Assembly: GCA_024998755.1 (NCBI GenBank)
Contig: JACEUU010000001.1
Span: 186,001-250,000, forward strand
Source of the DNA: Vampirovibrio sp.
GTDB taxonomy: Bacteria > Cyanobacteriota > Vampirovibrionia > Vampirovibrionales > JAJTHC01
DNA length: 64,000 bases
Reading direction: 5' to 3'
Numbering within the stretch: the stretch's first letter is position 1; the number at the start of each line of letters is the position of its first letter. This document shows, piece by piece, positions 18,047 to 26,916 of the stretch. The position numbers were made by a program, and so were the translations under genes. The notes beneath the pieces are model-generated. The model ran no database searches. It was not told the DNA's origin and saw only the letters and a program-made list of their open reading frames with translations.

Positions 18047-20925
18047 TCGGTCTGTTTATTATCATCTGATATTTCGGCTTTGCTTTCTTCCTGCAGTAAC
18101 CGATTAATTTGCTGATTGTATTTTTGGTAAAAATACGAAAGCATCAACATAATAACGCCCAGCCCCATAAATGAAATAATTCTGTAGAACTGTCCCAAAA
18201 AGGCTAAGTCAATAATAAACACCTTTAAAATACTAATGGCTAATAATGCTAAGGCTGTATATCGAATCGGTTTGATTTTCTTGACAATACCCCAAACCAT
18301 CAACCCAATGGAATATAAAAGCCATACGGTAGAAATAGTTAACTGTTTTACATTACTTAAAAACGCTAGTTTACCATCGCCTTCTGCCGCACCCGTGTTA
18401 CTTAAAAGCAAGATTTCTTTGGCGAATAAATCTTTAATTTCCACAGTTAACAAACCGAAAATTAACAAACTTAACGTCAGTTGTATCAATCTGATATAAC
18501 GATATGCCGATTGCGATGCTGAGGTTTGCTTCAGCCACTGGGTAACATAAATTAATGCCACGCTTAACACACCACATAATAACACCCTTAAATTGAAGAA
18601 GGGGAAATACTGTTCAATTGGGGTAAAGGTAAACCCGTGCCACACGCCAATAATAAAGGCTAACCCAATGCTAATACCCCCAAACACCACCAATGGCACA
18701 TTCTTATTTGCCAAACCATTTTTGATTAACGGCAGTGCCATCAGAGAACAACCCACGCCCAAAATCATTTCTTTATTGAAGCTAAGTCCTTCGGTAATGC
18801 CACCCAAGGTAGCTGCTTGTTTAGCAAAGTAATCAGAAATTTCACTATTTAACAACACAAATAATAGCGTACAGCCAACATAGGTAAACACGGTTTTTAC
18901 ACCGTTTAACCAACTGGGCTTTTGTTCCAAGCCTTTAATGAGGGTAGTAACATAAAACACCCCCGTCGCAATCAAACCAAACGCAGCGAATCTTAAATTG
19001 ATGACTGGAATGAAATTTTCTAACGGAGAAAACGTTGTACCCATAATAAGCAAGCTTAAAATAACCGTTCCCATACCTGCTAAGCCAGTCAAGGTAACCG
19101 CTTGATTTACTTTTTGAATGCCTGCTTTAACCAACCCTGTTGCAAACGAACACCAAACGAGGGTTTGAATCATTGTATTATTGAAATGAATCATCATGGC
19201 GGCAGCATCTGTACCTGCTGAGGAGGCTAATTTCCCCATGAAATCATTGGTTTCTAAGCTGAACAACAGGAATAATAAAGTCCACAAACAGAATTTGATA
19301 TAACCCGAAATGCCTTTGGCTTGTTCAACGAATGCTAATTTCTTAGCTGATAATGCTAATAAACCGCCTAATACGGCGAAGGTTAATACCCTGAAGTTTA
19401 ATATCGGAACGAAAGTTTGTAAGGGTTCATAAACCAGTGTTTGCTGATTAACTAACAAGGCAATAATGGCTAAGATAAATACACCCAAAGCACTCTTCCA
19501 AACATAGCCTTTAGCATATTTTACGCCCAGCCATAAGATGGCAAACGCTTCAATTGCCCATGCAATAACTTGCGGAAAACCACTCCAGGCTAAATCTACC
19601 GCCACTGTTAACAATAAAATAGCAGCCAAGATATTCTGCTTTAAATAGCCTTCAGGTGCCTTGAATTGTTTGTAAACACCCACACCTAACCCCAAGTAAA
19701 GCAGTGAAATCGATCCTGTTGCCGTTGCTAATTCAGTCGCACTACTGCATAAGAAACCAACACCGCTATAGAATAAAATCCCATTCAAAATAGCTGTATA
19801 AATACTGGTAGCTTTCCCTTGGGATAATCTGTAAACATCTAACCCTGTATAAGTAGCCCCCAATATGGCTAAAAACAATGCTGATGCAACGGTAGTGTCA
19901 CCCAAGCCATGTGAAAGAAAATAAATTACGTAAGTGGCTAAAATACCCATGTATTCAAGGGGCTTCCACCGCTCTTTTTTAATAAGCAGTGCAACCACTA
20001 AACCATTAACAAACACCAAATAGCTATAAAGCCCTAAAGGGTTTTCCGCCTGAAATGAAAGCATTAAAGGCGTTATAAAGCCACCAATTAACCCCAGTAT
20101 AGCTACCGCCATAGAATCATATTTTAACGCTTGCGTTAAGGCAACAACCGTTGAAACGCAAAGTAAAATAAAGGCGGAAGAGTCATTAATTAGATGATAA
20201 AAATTAAACGCTGCAAAGGTGGAAAGATAGGAAATAGCAATCCCTGCACCAGATAAGCCTTGAGAAAAATTTTTGAACGCTTCTTGTTTGAAAAACTTAC
20301 TTGCGGCATAAAGTAGCCCACCTGAAACCAGAAACCCAAATAGTACTTGAATCCATGGGCTTATCCAGTGGTTATCAAACGCATATTTTAGGAAAAAGCC
20401 CATGCCAATAATCAGTGCAACGGCTCCTATTTTATTGAACAAACCAGAAAGTGAAACCGCTTCCGTTACTGGTTCCTTAACCACTGGGGGCTCAATATCC
20501 GCCCAAGTGCTTGGTGCAAGTTCTTCCATTACTTGGTAGGGCAGTGGTTCATCTACCGCTGGGCTGTGGTGTAATGGCTCATCTGGTTCAATCAAATCAA
20601 TCTCATCATCAAAGTTAAACCTATCGATTGGCTCAACAATCACCGTTTCTTTGACTGTTTCCGCTACCGCTGAAACCACAGGCTCAACGACTGCAGCTTT
20701 TACTTCGGTCGCCTGAGGCGATGTTTCGTTGTTTAACCGCTTCAATTCAGCTTCCAACTTAAAAAGCTTGTTTTTTAGCGAACTTACATCGGCTTGTAAT
20801 TCTAAAATACTTTCGTAATAAAACTGAAGCTCTTTCTTATTATTCACATCCTTTGGTTTGGCTAACCAAACAATGCCATAAATTAAAAAGAATATAAACG
20901 CACTAAAAATCAAAAATTCCAACAT
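18043..20925 (-). CDS. DUF2339 polytopic membrane protein
   Basis: A 960-residue protein. A first TM (residues 1-22) is followed by a coiled-coil segment (about 25-70), an acidic Pro/Glu-rich stretch to about 150, then some 25 hydrophobic segments to the end. The block around 'LFNKIGAVALIIGMGFFLKY' and 'GLSGAGIAISYLSTFAAFNF' is characteristic of DUF2339 membrane proteins. Repeated units such as 'PILNFRVLTF' and 'PVINLRFAAF' show internal duplication of the membrane part. A GGAGC ribosome site precedes the ATG. Function unknown; DUF2339 proteins are found in many diderm bacteria. Confidence 0.88.
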   Translation of the reverse strand: MLEFLIFSAFIFFLIYGIVWLAKPKDVNNKKELQFYYESILELQADVSSLKNKLFKLEAELKRLNNETSPQATEVKAAVVEPVVSAVAETVKETVIVEPIDRFNFDDEIDLIEPDEPLHHSPAVDEPLPYQVMEELAPSTWADIEPPVVKEPVTEAVSLSGLFNKIGAVALIIGMGFFLKYAFDNHWISPWIQVLFGFLVSGGLLYAASKFFKQEAFKNFSQGLSGAGIAISYLSTFAAFNFYHLINDSSAFILLCVSTVVALTQALKYDSMAVAILGLIGGFITPLMLSFQAENPLGLYSYLVFVNGLVVALLIKKERWKPLEYMGILATYVIYFLSHGLGDTTVASALFLAILGATYTGLDVYRLSQGKATSIYTAILNGILFYSGVGFLCSSATELATATGSISLLYLGLGVGVYKQFKAPEGYLKQNILAAILLLTVAVDLAWSGFPQVIAWAIEAFAILWLGVKYAKGYVWKSALGVFILAIIALLVNQQTLVYEPLQTFVPILNFRVLTFAVLGGLLALSAKKLAFVEQAKGISGYIKFCLWTLLFLLFSLETNDFMGKLASSAGTDAAAMMIHFNNTMIQTLVWCSFATGLVKAGIQKVNQAVTLTGLAGMGTVILSLLIMGTTFSPLENFIPVINLRFAAFGLIATGVFYVTTLIKGLEQKPSWLNGVKTVFTYVGCTLLFVLLNSEISDYFAKQAATLGGITEGLSFNKEMILGVGCSLMALPLIKNGLANKNVPLVVFGGISIGLAFIIGVWHGFTFTPIEQYFPFFNLRVLLCGVLSVALIYVTQWLKQTSASQSAYRYIRLIQLTLSLLIFGLLTVEIKDLFAKEILLLSNTGAAEGDGKLAFLSNVKQLTISTVWLLYSIGLMVWGIVKKIKPIRYTALALLAISILKVFIIDLAFLGQFYRIISFMGLGVIMLMLSYFYQKYNQQINRLLQEESKAEISDDNKQTD

Positions 20926-21094
20926 ATGAAAAGCTCCTAAACCTGCTATTTTTGCAGTATAGAGGGTTAAACTTCATCAAAACCACGGGGTTAAAGCGAA
21001 TTCATTAATTCAGGTTAGAAAAAGCCCCCCAAATGGGCGATTCTGCTACGCAAGGCTATCGCTTTGTGCCGATACCGTTAGTAATAATTTGCTA

Positions 21095-21239
21095 ATACCA
21101 ATTCACAGTTTAAATGGCGTCAGCGTATACGTTGTTACCAGCAAGTTAAAAATCCTCAAAGTACGTCTCTGTACTCCTGCGGTTTTTAACTTACTGGTGC
21201 CTAGTCTCCATCTAACGACATTCAATCTGTGAATCGGTA
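21095..21239. mobile_element. IS630-related MITE, copy M3
   Basis: A 145 bp element with TA at 21093-21094 and 21240-21241, left end ATACCAATTCACAGTTTAAA and right end TTCAATCTGTGAATCGGTA. The interior is a long imperfect hairpin (GTTAAAAA...TTTTTAAC with inner GTAC...GTAC). It is in the opposite interior orientation to M2. It fills the middle of the gap between the DUF2339 gene and ybjQ; the remaining about 165 bp upstream shows nothing further. The right end GGTATAAC lies 36 nt before the ybjQ start. Confidence 0.88.
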
Positions 21240-21278
21240 TAACAACTACGTAACACAGAAATATAGGGGATTCTCATA

Positions 21279-21665
21279 ATGATGAGCAACGATAGCCAAA
21301 CGAAACAACAAACGTACCGAGATATGATTCTCACTAACCTAGAAACGATTCCAAACCATACCATCCTCAACCATTTTGGCATGGTTTCAGGCAGCGTTGT
21401 ACGGGCCAAACACATCGGTACAGATTTTTTAGCCGGCATAAAAAACATTGTGGGGGGTGAACTGGTGGGGTACACCAAACTAATGGAAGAATCGAGAGCT
21501 CAAGCGGTTGACCGTATGGTGCAACAATCTCGGCATTTAGGTGCCAACGCCATTACCAACATTCGGTTTGCCACCTCTTCCATTACCGCCGGTGCGGTGG
21601 ATTTATACGTTTACGGCACAGCCTTGAGGGTCGAAAAAACCGTTGCTCCAAGTTCGTATAGCTAA
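21279..21665 (+). CDS. YbjQ/UPF0145 family protein
   Basis: A 128-residue protein starting with two ATG codons after AGGGGA. It matches the YbjQ (UPF0145, heavy-metal-binding-like) family: 'GMVSGSVVRAKHIGTDF', 'NIVGGELVGYTKLMEESR', 'ANAITNIRFATSSI' and 'LYVYGTALRV' are the conserved strands and the Gly-Gly-Glu loop of the pentameric fold. The role of YbjQ is not firmly known. It is followed 17 nt later by a membrane-anchored paralogue, so the two probably form an operon. Confidence 0.9.
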   Translation: MMSNDSQTKQQTYRDMILTNLETIPNHTILNHFGMVSGSVVRAKHIGTDFLAGIKNIVGGELVGYTKLMEESRAQAVDRMVQQSRHLGANAITNIRFATSSITAGAVDLYVYGTALRVEKTVAPSSYS

Positions 21666-21682
21666 GAAGGGTATTCGTTTTC

Positions 21683-22456
21683 ATGCAGACTTTTAGAAAT
21701 CGAAAACTGCCCCTCTTATGGCATCAAAAACGAATTGTAGTTATTAGCCTAACGCTATTTTTATTGGCATTTGCTACCTGTTTCAATTGGGCGGGCTGGC
21801 AATCAATCAACATTGCAAAAGCTGAAACTATCGAAAGTATTAATCAGTATGTTGATGAAGTAGAACACCCTACTACACAACCAAACGGTGTTAGTGTCTT
21901 AGATGAAAATGGTCAACCTGTACAAACCCAACCACCACCAGCAGAAGAACCGTTAGATGTTGCCCGAAATTGGTTGGAAATTGTGAATAACTTTGGTCAG
22001 CTAATTATGATAGTAGTGTTGGCAACCGTCGGATTCGTTTGCGGTACCATCGCTGAAAAAAAGCATTATACTTCCATTAAACGCCGAGAATTAAAATTTC
22101 GGGAACTGCCTGCTGTCCCCATTCGGTTGCACCATTTTCTTTCTGCTCAACAACAAGAAGCGGTAGTAGAAACCCGATTGGTTACAGGCTGTGTCGTAGT
22201 TTCTCAAGATTATTTCAAAATGATTTTAGCGAACTTGAAGAACTTTGTAGGGGGCAGTGTCTCTTCCTATGAATCGCTGATGGACAGAGCCAGACGAGAA
22301 GCCATTCTACGAATGAAAGAACAAGCCCCTATGGCAGATGCCATTGTGAATGTTCGGTTAGAAAGCGTAACCATGGGTAAGGATGAAGGCGATAAAAAGC
22401 CGATTTGTTCTATTCAAGTGTTGGCTTACGGTACAGCCGTTACGCTTCAACGGTAA
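21683..22456 (+). CDS. Membrane-anchored YbjQ-like protein
   Basis: A 257-residue protein. Two TM segments (about residues 19-38, 'IVVISLTLFLLAFATCFNWA', and about 110-128, 'LIMIVVLATVGFVCGT') flank a Pro/Gln-rich loop. The C-terminal about 110 residues form a YbjQ-type domain ('VTGCVVVSQDYF', 'NLKNFVGGSVSSYESLM', 'VLAYGTAVTL'). It is paralogous to the upstream gene and expected to place a YbjQ domain on the cytoplasmic face of the membrane, perhaps to co-assemble with the soluble form. That pairing is inference. Confidence 0.82.
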   Translation: MQTFRNRKLPLLWHQKRIVVISLTLFLLAFATCFNWAGWQSINIAKAETIESINQYVDEVEHPTTQPNGVSVLDENGQPVQTQPPPAEEPLDVARNWLEIVNNFGQLIMIVVLATVGFVCGTIAEKKHYTSIKRRELKFRELPAVPIRLHHFLSAQQQEAVVETRLVTGCVVVSQDYFKMILANLKNFVGGSVSSYESLMDRARREAILRMKEQAPMADAIVNVRLESVTMGKDEGDKKPICSIQVLAYGTAVTLQR

Positions 22457-22457
22457 A

Positions 22458-22631
22458 ATCTATCGCTTACGTCTTTAGCTGGTTGGTTTGTAAGGGGGTT
22501 GCGGTTTGGCCCCCCCCCCCCCCCGACACCCCCCTATGCCACAAGGGCACTGACGGGGGGATGTTCTTTTTGCCCCTGCGGTGGACGGAACGCATCGACG
22601 ACTGCAGAGCAAACGCGATGGTCGTTCCTAC
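22458..22631 (+). repeat. GC-rich intergenic repeat, copy B with C15 tract
   Basis: Shorter copy of the element at 6061-6279, in the same orientation. The hairpin arm region is collapsed into a run of 15 C (22510-22524). The conserved 3' part (GGACGGAACGCATCGACGA through CGATGGTCGTTCCTA) is intact. It sits between the convergent YbjQ-like and orphan membrane-protein genes. Confidence 0.8.
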
Positions 22632-22646
22632 TGATTGGTATGCTGT

Positions 22647-24296
22647 TTAATCTTTTAAGCTATTATCTGACTTTTTCTGCTTTTTGGGCAATAACGCCCA
22701 AATGCCTAATGTACCACCCAAAACGGCTCCAACCCCTAAGCCTATTTTTTGCCCCACGCTAGTTTCTTTAAAGGCTTGGGTTAAACTACTGAAGCGATCT
22801 CCAACCGTTTGTTCTACAATTGCTCCGCCACTTTCTTTATAAGCAACCTTAAATTGTTGCCAAGCAATAGCTGTCATTTTTAATAAGGGCTCTCCCCTTG
22901 AAAATGCCGGTTGCTGAATGGCTGTTCTCAATTGCGTTTGCGGATGCACAACCCCAACCAAACCAGCTTCTGCCAAAGTAGCGTATTGAATTTCTGTCTT
23001 ACTGGTTAATTTATTTGTGCCAATCCCATCTTGAAACCACTGTGCAGCCACTCTTTCTACGCTTGTTAAATTATTAATCAGTACATCCAGCCCCCAAGTT
23101 TGGCAAAACTTGCCCCATTTTTCTGCTGGTGAATTGGGCTGAATGTTTTGCTTGTAATCATTGACTATGGTTGTAAACCAATCTTCTGCACCGCCAGCTT
23201 TTGCGGTCAGTACTTTTTCTACTCGTTCTGCTTGAATGAGGGCAATGGGCTCGAATCGTTCGGTTGCATTACCTTCGGCGTCAAATAGAAGCCGTTCGGC
23301 TTTACCGCCCTTTTCCAACACTTGAATTTCTTGTAAAAAGTCCGCTGCCGTATTGAATATTTTTTCATACACCGTTTCACTAGTGGCTACTGCACCATTA
23401 GCCGTATGAAACCCTGTTCCACTAGCGTTAGGCGTTACTGGGTAAATAACGTGTCGTTCAACCGTTCTATTGGCATTATGATTATCGTAAGCAAACTGCC
23501 ATTCGTGATTTTCAAAATTGCCAGAACTGGTTTTAATGGTTTTTACCCTGTTAATGGGTTGTCCTTTTGCATTAAGGGTAAAACAATCATTCAACCCATC
23601 AGGGGTAAGCACGTTGATTTGTTTTAATACGGGCTCAATAGGGTCTGTTGAAGTAGCCACCTGTGCTGGGTTTTCATACCGGTACTGAACTTGGATGTTT
23701 TGCGTGGGATGATGATGAATGATTTCAAACGTGGCTTCAGCTTCTGTGGTTTGAATAGCTTTCGGGGTAAATTCATAATAATGATTATCCGTATTAGATG
23801 TAGCCGTCAGTTTGTTGGGGTTTAACACTAAAGCTTCGCCACCTTTTTTAAGGTAGACGGGATTTTGTTCAATTTCTTCAAGTGTTTTAGCCGATTGGTT
23901 GGTATGGGTAGTTGTTCCGGTTTTGTTTGAAGCGGTTGTTGATGTTCCCTCTTCTACGAAATTGGCGACATAATAACCCACAACGCCTCCTAAAACCGTG
24001 CCTAAAATACCCCCACAAGCCGTTACCAATGGTGCCAATGAAAACCGACGAGGATTGCCAGCTAGTGGTACTTTAATGGCAGGTGCTTGAGGTGTAGCCG
24101 GCTGACCTTCCTTACCAGATTTTGTTTCTGGTGCAGCCATTGCTTTTTCGGTGAATGAGACAGCATCAGACGCTGTGGGAACAATAGGCGTGTTCTGGTT
24201 TGTAGCGTCTGCTTTTACGGCATCGCTAACTGAAGCTTTCCTAGGCAAACAGCTATGGGAAGCCTGACATAGTGGATTGTTGACATTGAAAGCCAT
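22647..24296 (-). CDS. Two-TM orphan membrane protein (PRKxSV family)
   Basis: No known family. The frame is open from GTG at 24326; I prefer ATG 24296 (549 residues) because the N terminus then lines up with the protein at 33279. Both share the motif 'PRKASV' / 'PRKTSV' followed by an acidic stretch. Architecture: N-terminal polar tail of about 100 residues, Gly-rich TM ('GGILGTVLGGVVGYYVANF'), a large beta-rich domain of about 370 residues, a C-terminal Gly-rich TM ('IGLGVGAVLGGTLGIWALL') and a Lys-rich tail. The middle domain is probably extracytoplasmic. It is transcribed towards repeat copy B. Confidence 0.68.
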   Translation of the reverse strand: MAFNVNNPLCQASHSCLPRKASVSDAVKADATNQNTPIVPTASDAVSFTEKAMAAPETKSGKEGQPATPQAPAIKVPLAGNPRRFSLAPLVTACGGILGTVLGGVVGYYVANFVEEGTSTTASNKTGTTTHTNQSAKTLEEIEQNPVYLKKGGEALVLNPNKLTATSNTDNHYYEFTPKAIQTTEAEATFEIIHHHPTQNIQVQYRYENPAQVATSTDPIEPVLKQINVLTPDGLNDCFTLNAKGQPINRVKTIKTSSGNFENHEWQFAYDNHNANRTVERHVIYPVTPNASGTGFHTANGAVATSETVYEKIFNTAADFLQEIQVLEKGGKAERLLFDAEGNATERFEPIALIQAERVEKVLTAKAGGAEDWFTTIVNDYKQNIQPNSPAEKWGKFCQTWGLDVLINNLTSVERVAAQWFQDGIGTNKLTSKTEIQYATLAEAGLVGVVHPQTQLRTAIQQPAFSRGEPLLKMTAIAWQQFKVAYKESGGAIVEQTVGDRFSSLTQAFKETSVGQKIGLGVGAVLGGTLGIWALLPKKQKKSDNSLKD

Positions 24297-24407
24297 AGAA
24301 CGATAAGCCACGATTAGCAATAACACCTTTTAAAAGAAGAGAGGTAAACCAGTTCAACTGTAAGCAGTAAAACGGAAACATCTTGGTCTTGTGCTATTGA
24401 CTTTCTT

Positions 24408-25169
24408 TTAGCGTGGTATCCATTCTGGGCGAACGTGAGATTGAACGGGCGGTTTTGGTAGTAAGGGGTCTACAGTCCAATAGGCCAGTCTATCTTCGTA
24501 TAGTTCAACATGCGTATTGAGCGTACCACTATTTAAAAGCCAAGCACTGTAGGCAGCAACAATCGCATCTAACACGGAACTAGGGGCTAGGTTGACGGGC
24601 ATATTTTTAACCAGCAATTGTTCTTTCAAGGCGTTTTGTAGAAACCGACACCCTTGGGGGGTTCTGGCACGGTGAGGTACAAATAGTTTGAAATTGGCTT
24701 TGGTGTTGGGGGTGTAGGTTAATACAGGAAACATCCCTAACGCTTTAAAAGCGTCATACAAAACCCGCCCGCGGGGGGCAAAGCGGTCGACTGGTTTACG
24801 GTCAAACCCGCCAGATTCTTGACGCATGGCGTTGTATTTCATTTCTTCTTGCCGAAACCTGCCGCTAATGGATAAGTTTTTAGGCATATCAATGGCAACA
24901 ATTAACGAATGGGCTGCCCCAAGTTGTTCAACCGCTGTAATTAGACTGGCGTTGGTGTATAGTTTATCCATACGAAGTAGGGTTAGGTCTTTATCTAGGA
25001 CTACTAAGCCACTTTCTAGGGCGGCGTTGGGGGCTAAATCAATCCCCACAAACAGCCATTTTTGTTCTAGTTTGGCGTGTTCGGGTAGTTGGTCGATTGT
25101 TTCTACAGCTTTTCGGTAGTAGAAACTTTCAGGGTGGGTGCTGGGGTTATGAAAGGTCGGCATCATCAT
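24408..25169 (-). CDS. DUF429-like predicted RNase H-fold nuclease
   Basis: A 253-residue protein starting with three ATG codons. 'WLFVGIDLAPNA' (first acidic strand), 'SLIVAIDMPKNLS' (second acidic strand), 'RPVDRFAPRG'-like basic loop and 'SSVLDAIVAAYSAWLL' (C-terminal Asp helix) follow the DUF429 arrangement of an RNase H-like active site. The family is predicted to be a nuclease; no activity is established here. It has the next gene about 580 bp upstream on the same strand, so it is probably transcribed alone. Confidence 0.6.
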   Translation of the reverse strand: MMMPTFHNPSTHPESFYYRKAVETIDQLPEHAKLEQKWLFVGIDLAPNAALESGLVVLDKDLTLLRMDKLYTNASLITAVEQLGAAHSLIVAIDMPKNLSISGRFRQEEMKYNAMRQESGGFDRKPVDRFAPRGRVLYDAFKALGMFPVLTYTPNTKANFKLFVPHRARTPQGCRFLQNALKEQLLVKNMPVNLAPSSVLDAIVAAYSAWLLNSGTLNTHVELYEDRLAYWTVDPLLPKPPVQSHVRPEWIPR

Positions 25170-25391
25170 AGTGTGTAAGTCTTCTTTAGATTTTTTTACA
25201 TCTGTTGGTGGGAAGGATTACCGTAAGTATAACAAAAAAAGGCGGTTAAGTTCTGGTCTCTCTATTATAAGTATTTTGAATCAATTCTAAAATGGATTAA
25301 ATCTAACGTTGAAAGAAAGGACTGGTTGAGTAAGAGAAGTCCCCAAAATACCGCTTCAACTATCTGACTACAATCTCAAAGAGTGTGCCTT

Positions 25392-25416
25392 ATACCAATT
25401 GAACTACTGAATAGCG
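25392..25416. repeat. Solitary IS630/MITE terminal repeat
   Basis: ATACCAATTGAACTACTGAA followed by TAGCG matches the left terminus of the MITE family with a few changes, but no second end lies nearby. Probably a remnant. It lies in the 580 bp gap 25170-25749, whose first about 220 bp hold nothing I can identify. Confidence 0.55.
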
Positions 25417-25423
25417 TAAAATC

Positions 25424-25510
25424 TTAAAACGGGAAGCCACGGAGAGCTTCCCCTACACAATAATTCCTTGTAGGGGCTGGTCTCTGTGTCAGCCTGCCTA
25501 AAATCCAAAC
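25424..25510. repeat. TAGGGGCTGGTCTCTGTG-type dispersed repeat
   Basis: Contains the pair 'GCCACGGAGAGCTTCCCCTAC' in shortened form and 'TGTAGGGGCTGGTCTCTGTG', both of which recur at 31393-31510. Related short GTAGGGGC repeats are widespread in environmental bacterial genomes. The parts can fold against each other. Non-coding. Confidence 0.7.
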
Positions 25511-25565
25511 TTCACCACGCCATTTAAGCGGTGAATTAGTATTACATACCTGTAAAAGCAATAAC

Positions 25566-25608
25566 GTAAAAAGCCATTGATGGTAATGAATCCATCAATG
25601 GCTTTTAC
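25566..25608. terminator. Bidirectional hairpin terminator
   Basis: AAAAGCCATTGATGG (25569-25583) pairs perfectly with CCATCAATGGCTTTT (25592-25606), 8 nt loop. The A-rich and T-rich stem ends give U-rich 3' ends on both strands. Confidence 0.75.
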
Positions 25609-25612
25609 TTAT

Positions 25613-25680
25613 AAAAAAGGTCTTGCCAGTTGGGGTATGCTTGGGGAAGAAACCCCAACCACAAGCTAACAAACAAGACC
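25613..25680 (-). terminator. Branched hairpin terminator of the 25750-26064 gene
   Basis: Read on the minus strand, GGTCTTG (25680-25674) pairs with CAAGACC (25625-25619) and is followed by six T. Inside, GTTGGGGT can pair with ACCCCAAC, or GGGG with a nearer CCCC (TTTCTT loop), so two alternative inner folds exist. A further palindrome (AGGTTGAAATCAACCT) lies just upstream near 25685-25700. Confidence 0.65.
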
Positions 25681-25749
25681 ATCAAGGTTGAAATCAACCT
25701 CTTCGCTGTTGTTACAAAGTAAAAACCACGAACCCTCAAAAAACAAAAA

Positions 25750-26064
25750 CTAGCTACCTAGTTGATATTTCTTTTCTTGTTCCAAGTTATTTTTAAGCAA
25801 CTTCTCAGACTGTTCCCTCATGGTTTGGGCCACTTGGAATTGAACCTGAGCTTGAGCACCTTGCAAAGCAAGAGCTTTGTCTTGAGCTGCTAATTTCGCC
25901 ATGTAATCAGGTGAATTCAGTGCTTCAGGGTTACTAATAGCCAATTGACCAACCTCATTCAACCGAGATTGTTGAGTTTGCCAATTGTTCATTAGTGCCT
26001 GTTGAGAATTGATTTGTTGAGCAAGGTTTCTATAATTAAACGCTGCACTGGTTACAAAACCCAT
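25750..26064 (-). CDS. Small coiled-coil protein of unknown function
   Basis: The frame opens with ATG at 26079, but the GGAGG ribosome site lies inside codons 1-3 of that frame, so the ATG at 26064 is the real start (8 nt spacing, 104 residues). The protein is Gln/Ala/Leu-rich and helical ('LAAQDKALALQGAQAQVQFQ', 'MREQSEKLLKNNLEQEKKYQ') with no Cys and no signal peptide. The composition recalls small secreted or filament-forming proteins but there is no specific match. The GGAGG is the strongest ribosome site in the window, so high expression is plausible. Confidence 0.68.
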   Translation of the reverse strand: MGFVTSAAFNYRNLAQQINSQQALMNNWQTQQSRLNEVGQLAISNPEALNSPDYMAKLAAQDKALALQGAQAQVQFQVAQTMREQSEKLLKNNLEQEKKYQLGS

Positions 26065-26289
26065 AAACATATCCTCCATTAATAGAATTGGTATTAAACA
26101 AGTGTCCTGCCCAATTCCACCCAGTACACGATCACAAAAGCAACTTTTTTCAAGGTGAAAAATTTATTTCTGAGTTAACTTATTCTTTAATTACTATTGT
26201 AGTACTTTTTAAGCTTTCGTCAAGCACTAATTTTTAACGTGAAAACTCTTAAAGCTTTATAAGCTAACTCCTTTCATTTTAGTAAAGTA

Positions 26290-26298
26290 TGGTAAAAT
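26290..26298 (+). promoter_or_regulatory. Extended -10 promoter candidate for the OmpH-like gene
   Basis: TGGTAAAAT at 26290-26298 is an extended -10 (TGn plus TAAAAT). No good -35 is present at 17 bp. It would give a leader of about 75 nt. Motif match only. Confidence 0.4.
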
Positions 26299-26378
26299 GA
26301 ATAAGTCTATTTTTCTAGAAGACGATTTTCGTCCATTTCCATTCCTTCCGCATTGTTTCAAGAAAGGGTACAGCCTCG

Positions 26379-26906
26379 ATGGTTTTACAGTCTATTACAA
26401 AAAAAGTGGCACCTGTTTTATTGGGCTTCGGGTTGCTGGTAGCAACTACGTTGAATGCTTTTTCCGCATTTGCTGCAGACACCGTGGGCTTTGTTGATTT
26501 TTCAAAACTACTGGGCGGGTATGAACAGTTCCAATCGTTTCAAGCAGATTCTAAAGTCAAAGAAGCCGAAATCAATAAAATGAAGGCTGATTTTGTAAAG
26601 CAGTTAGAAGTTAACAATAAAACAGCTGCTAGCAACCCCATTCAAAATGAGAATTTGGAAAAACAGTTAGCTGAAAAATTCAGAGTGAAAGTAACGGAAT
26701 ACCAAACTTGGTTAAACAACAAAAATAAAGAAATTGATAACCGCGTAAATGCTACCATTAAAGCTGTAGCCACCAAGCAAGGTGTTTCCGTCGTGTTAGA
26801 TAAGGACCAAGTATTAGTAGGCGGTGTGGATTTAACCAATGAAGTTATTTCCTCATTAAACAAACCTGCAACGGCTATGCCTGCGGTTGCTCAGCCCCGC
26901 AAATAA
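26379..26906 (+). CDS. OmpH/Skp-family periplasmic chaperone
   Basis: A 175-residue protein. The signal peptide covers about residues 1-32 ('VAPVLLGFGLLVATTLNAFS' and cleavage after AFA/AD). The mature part starts 'DTVGFVDFSKLLGGY', the typical OmpH/Skp beta strand, continues as a helical coiled-coil arm to about residue 125 and closes with 'VSVVLDKDQVLVGGVDLTNE', the characteristic C-terminal strand. Skp-type trimers hold unfolded outer-membrane proteins in the periplasm, so the cell is probably diderm. It is monocistronic, with a strong terminator after the stop. Confidence 0.9.
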   Translation: MVLQSITKKVAPVLLGFGLLVATTLNAFSAFAADTVGFVDFSKLLGGYEQFQSFQADSKVKEAEINKMKADFVKQLEVNNKTAASNPIQNENLEKQLAEKFRVKVTEYQTWLNNKNKEIDNRVNATIKAVATKQGVSVVLDKDQVLVGGVDLTNEVISSLNKPATAMPAVAQPRK

Positions 26907-26916
26907 ATTGTTAACT

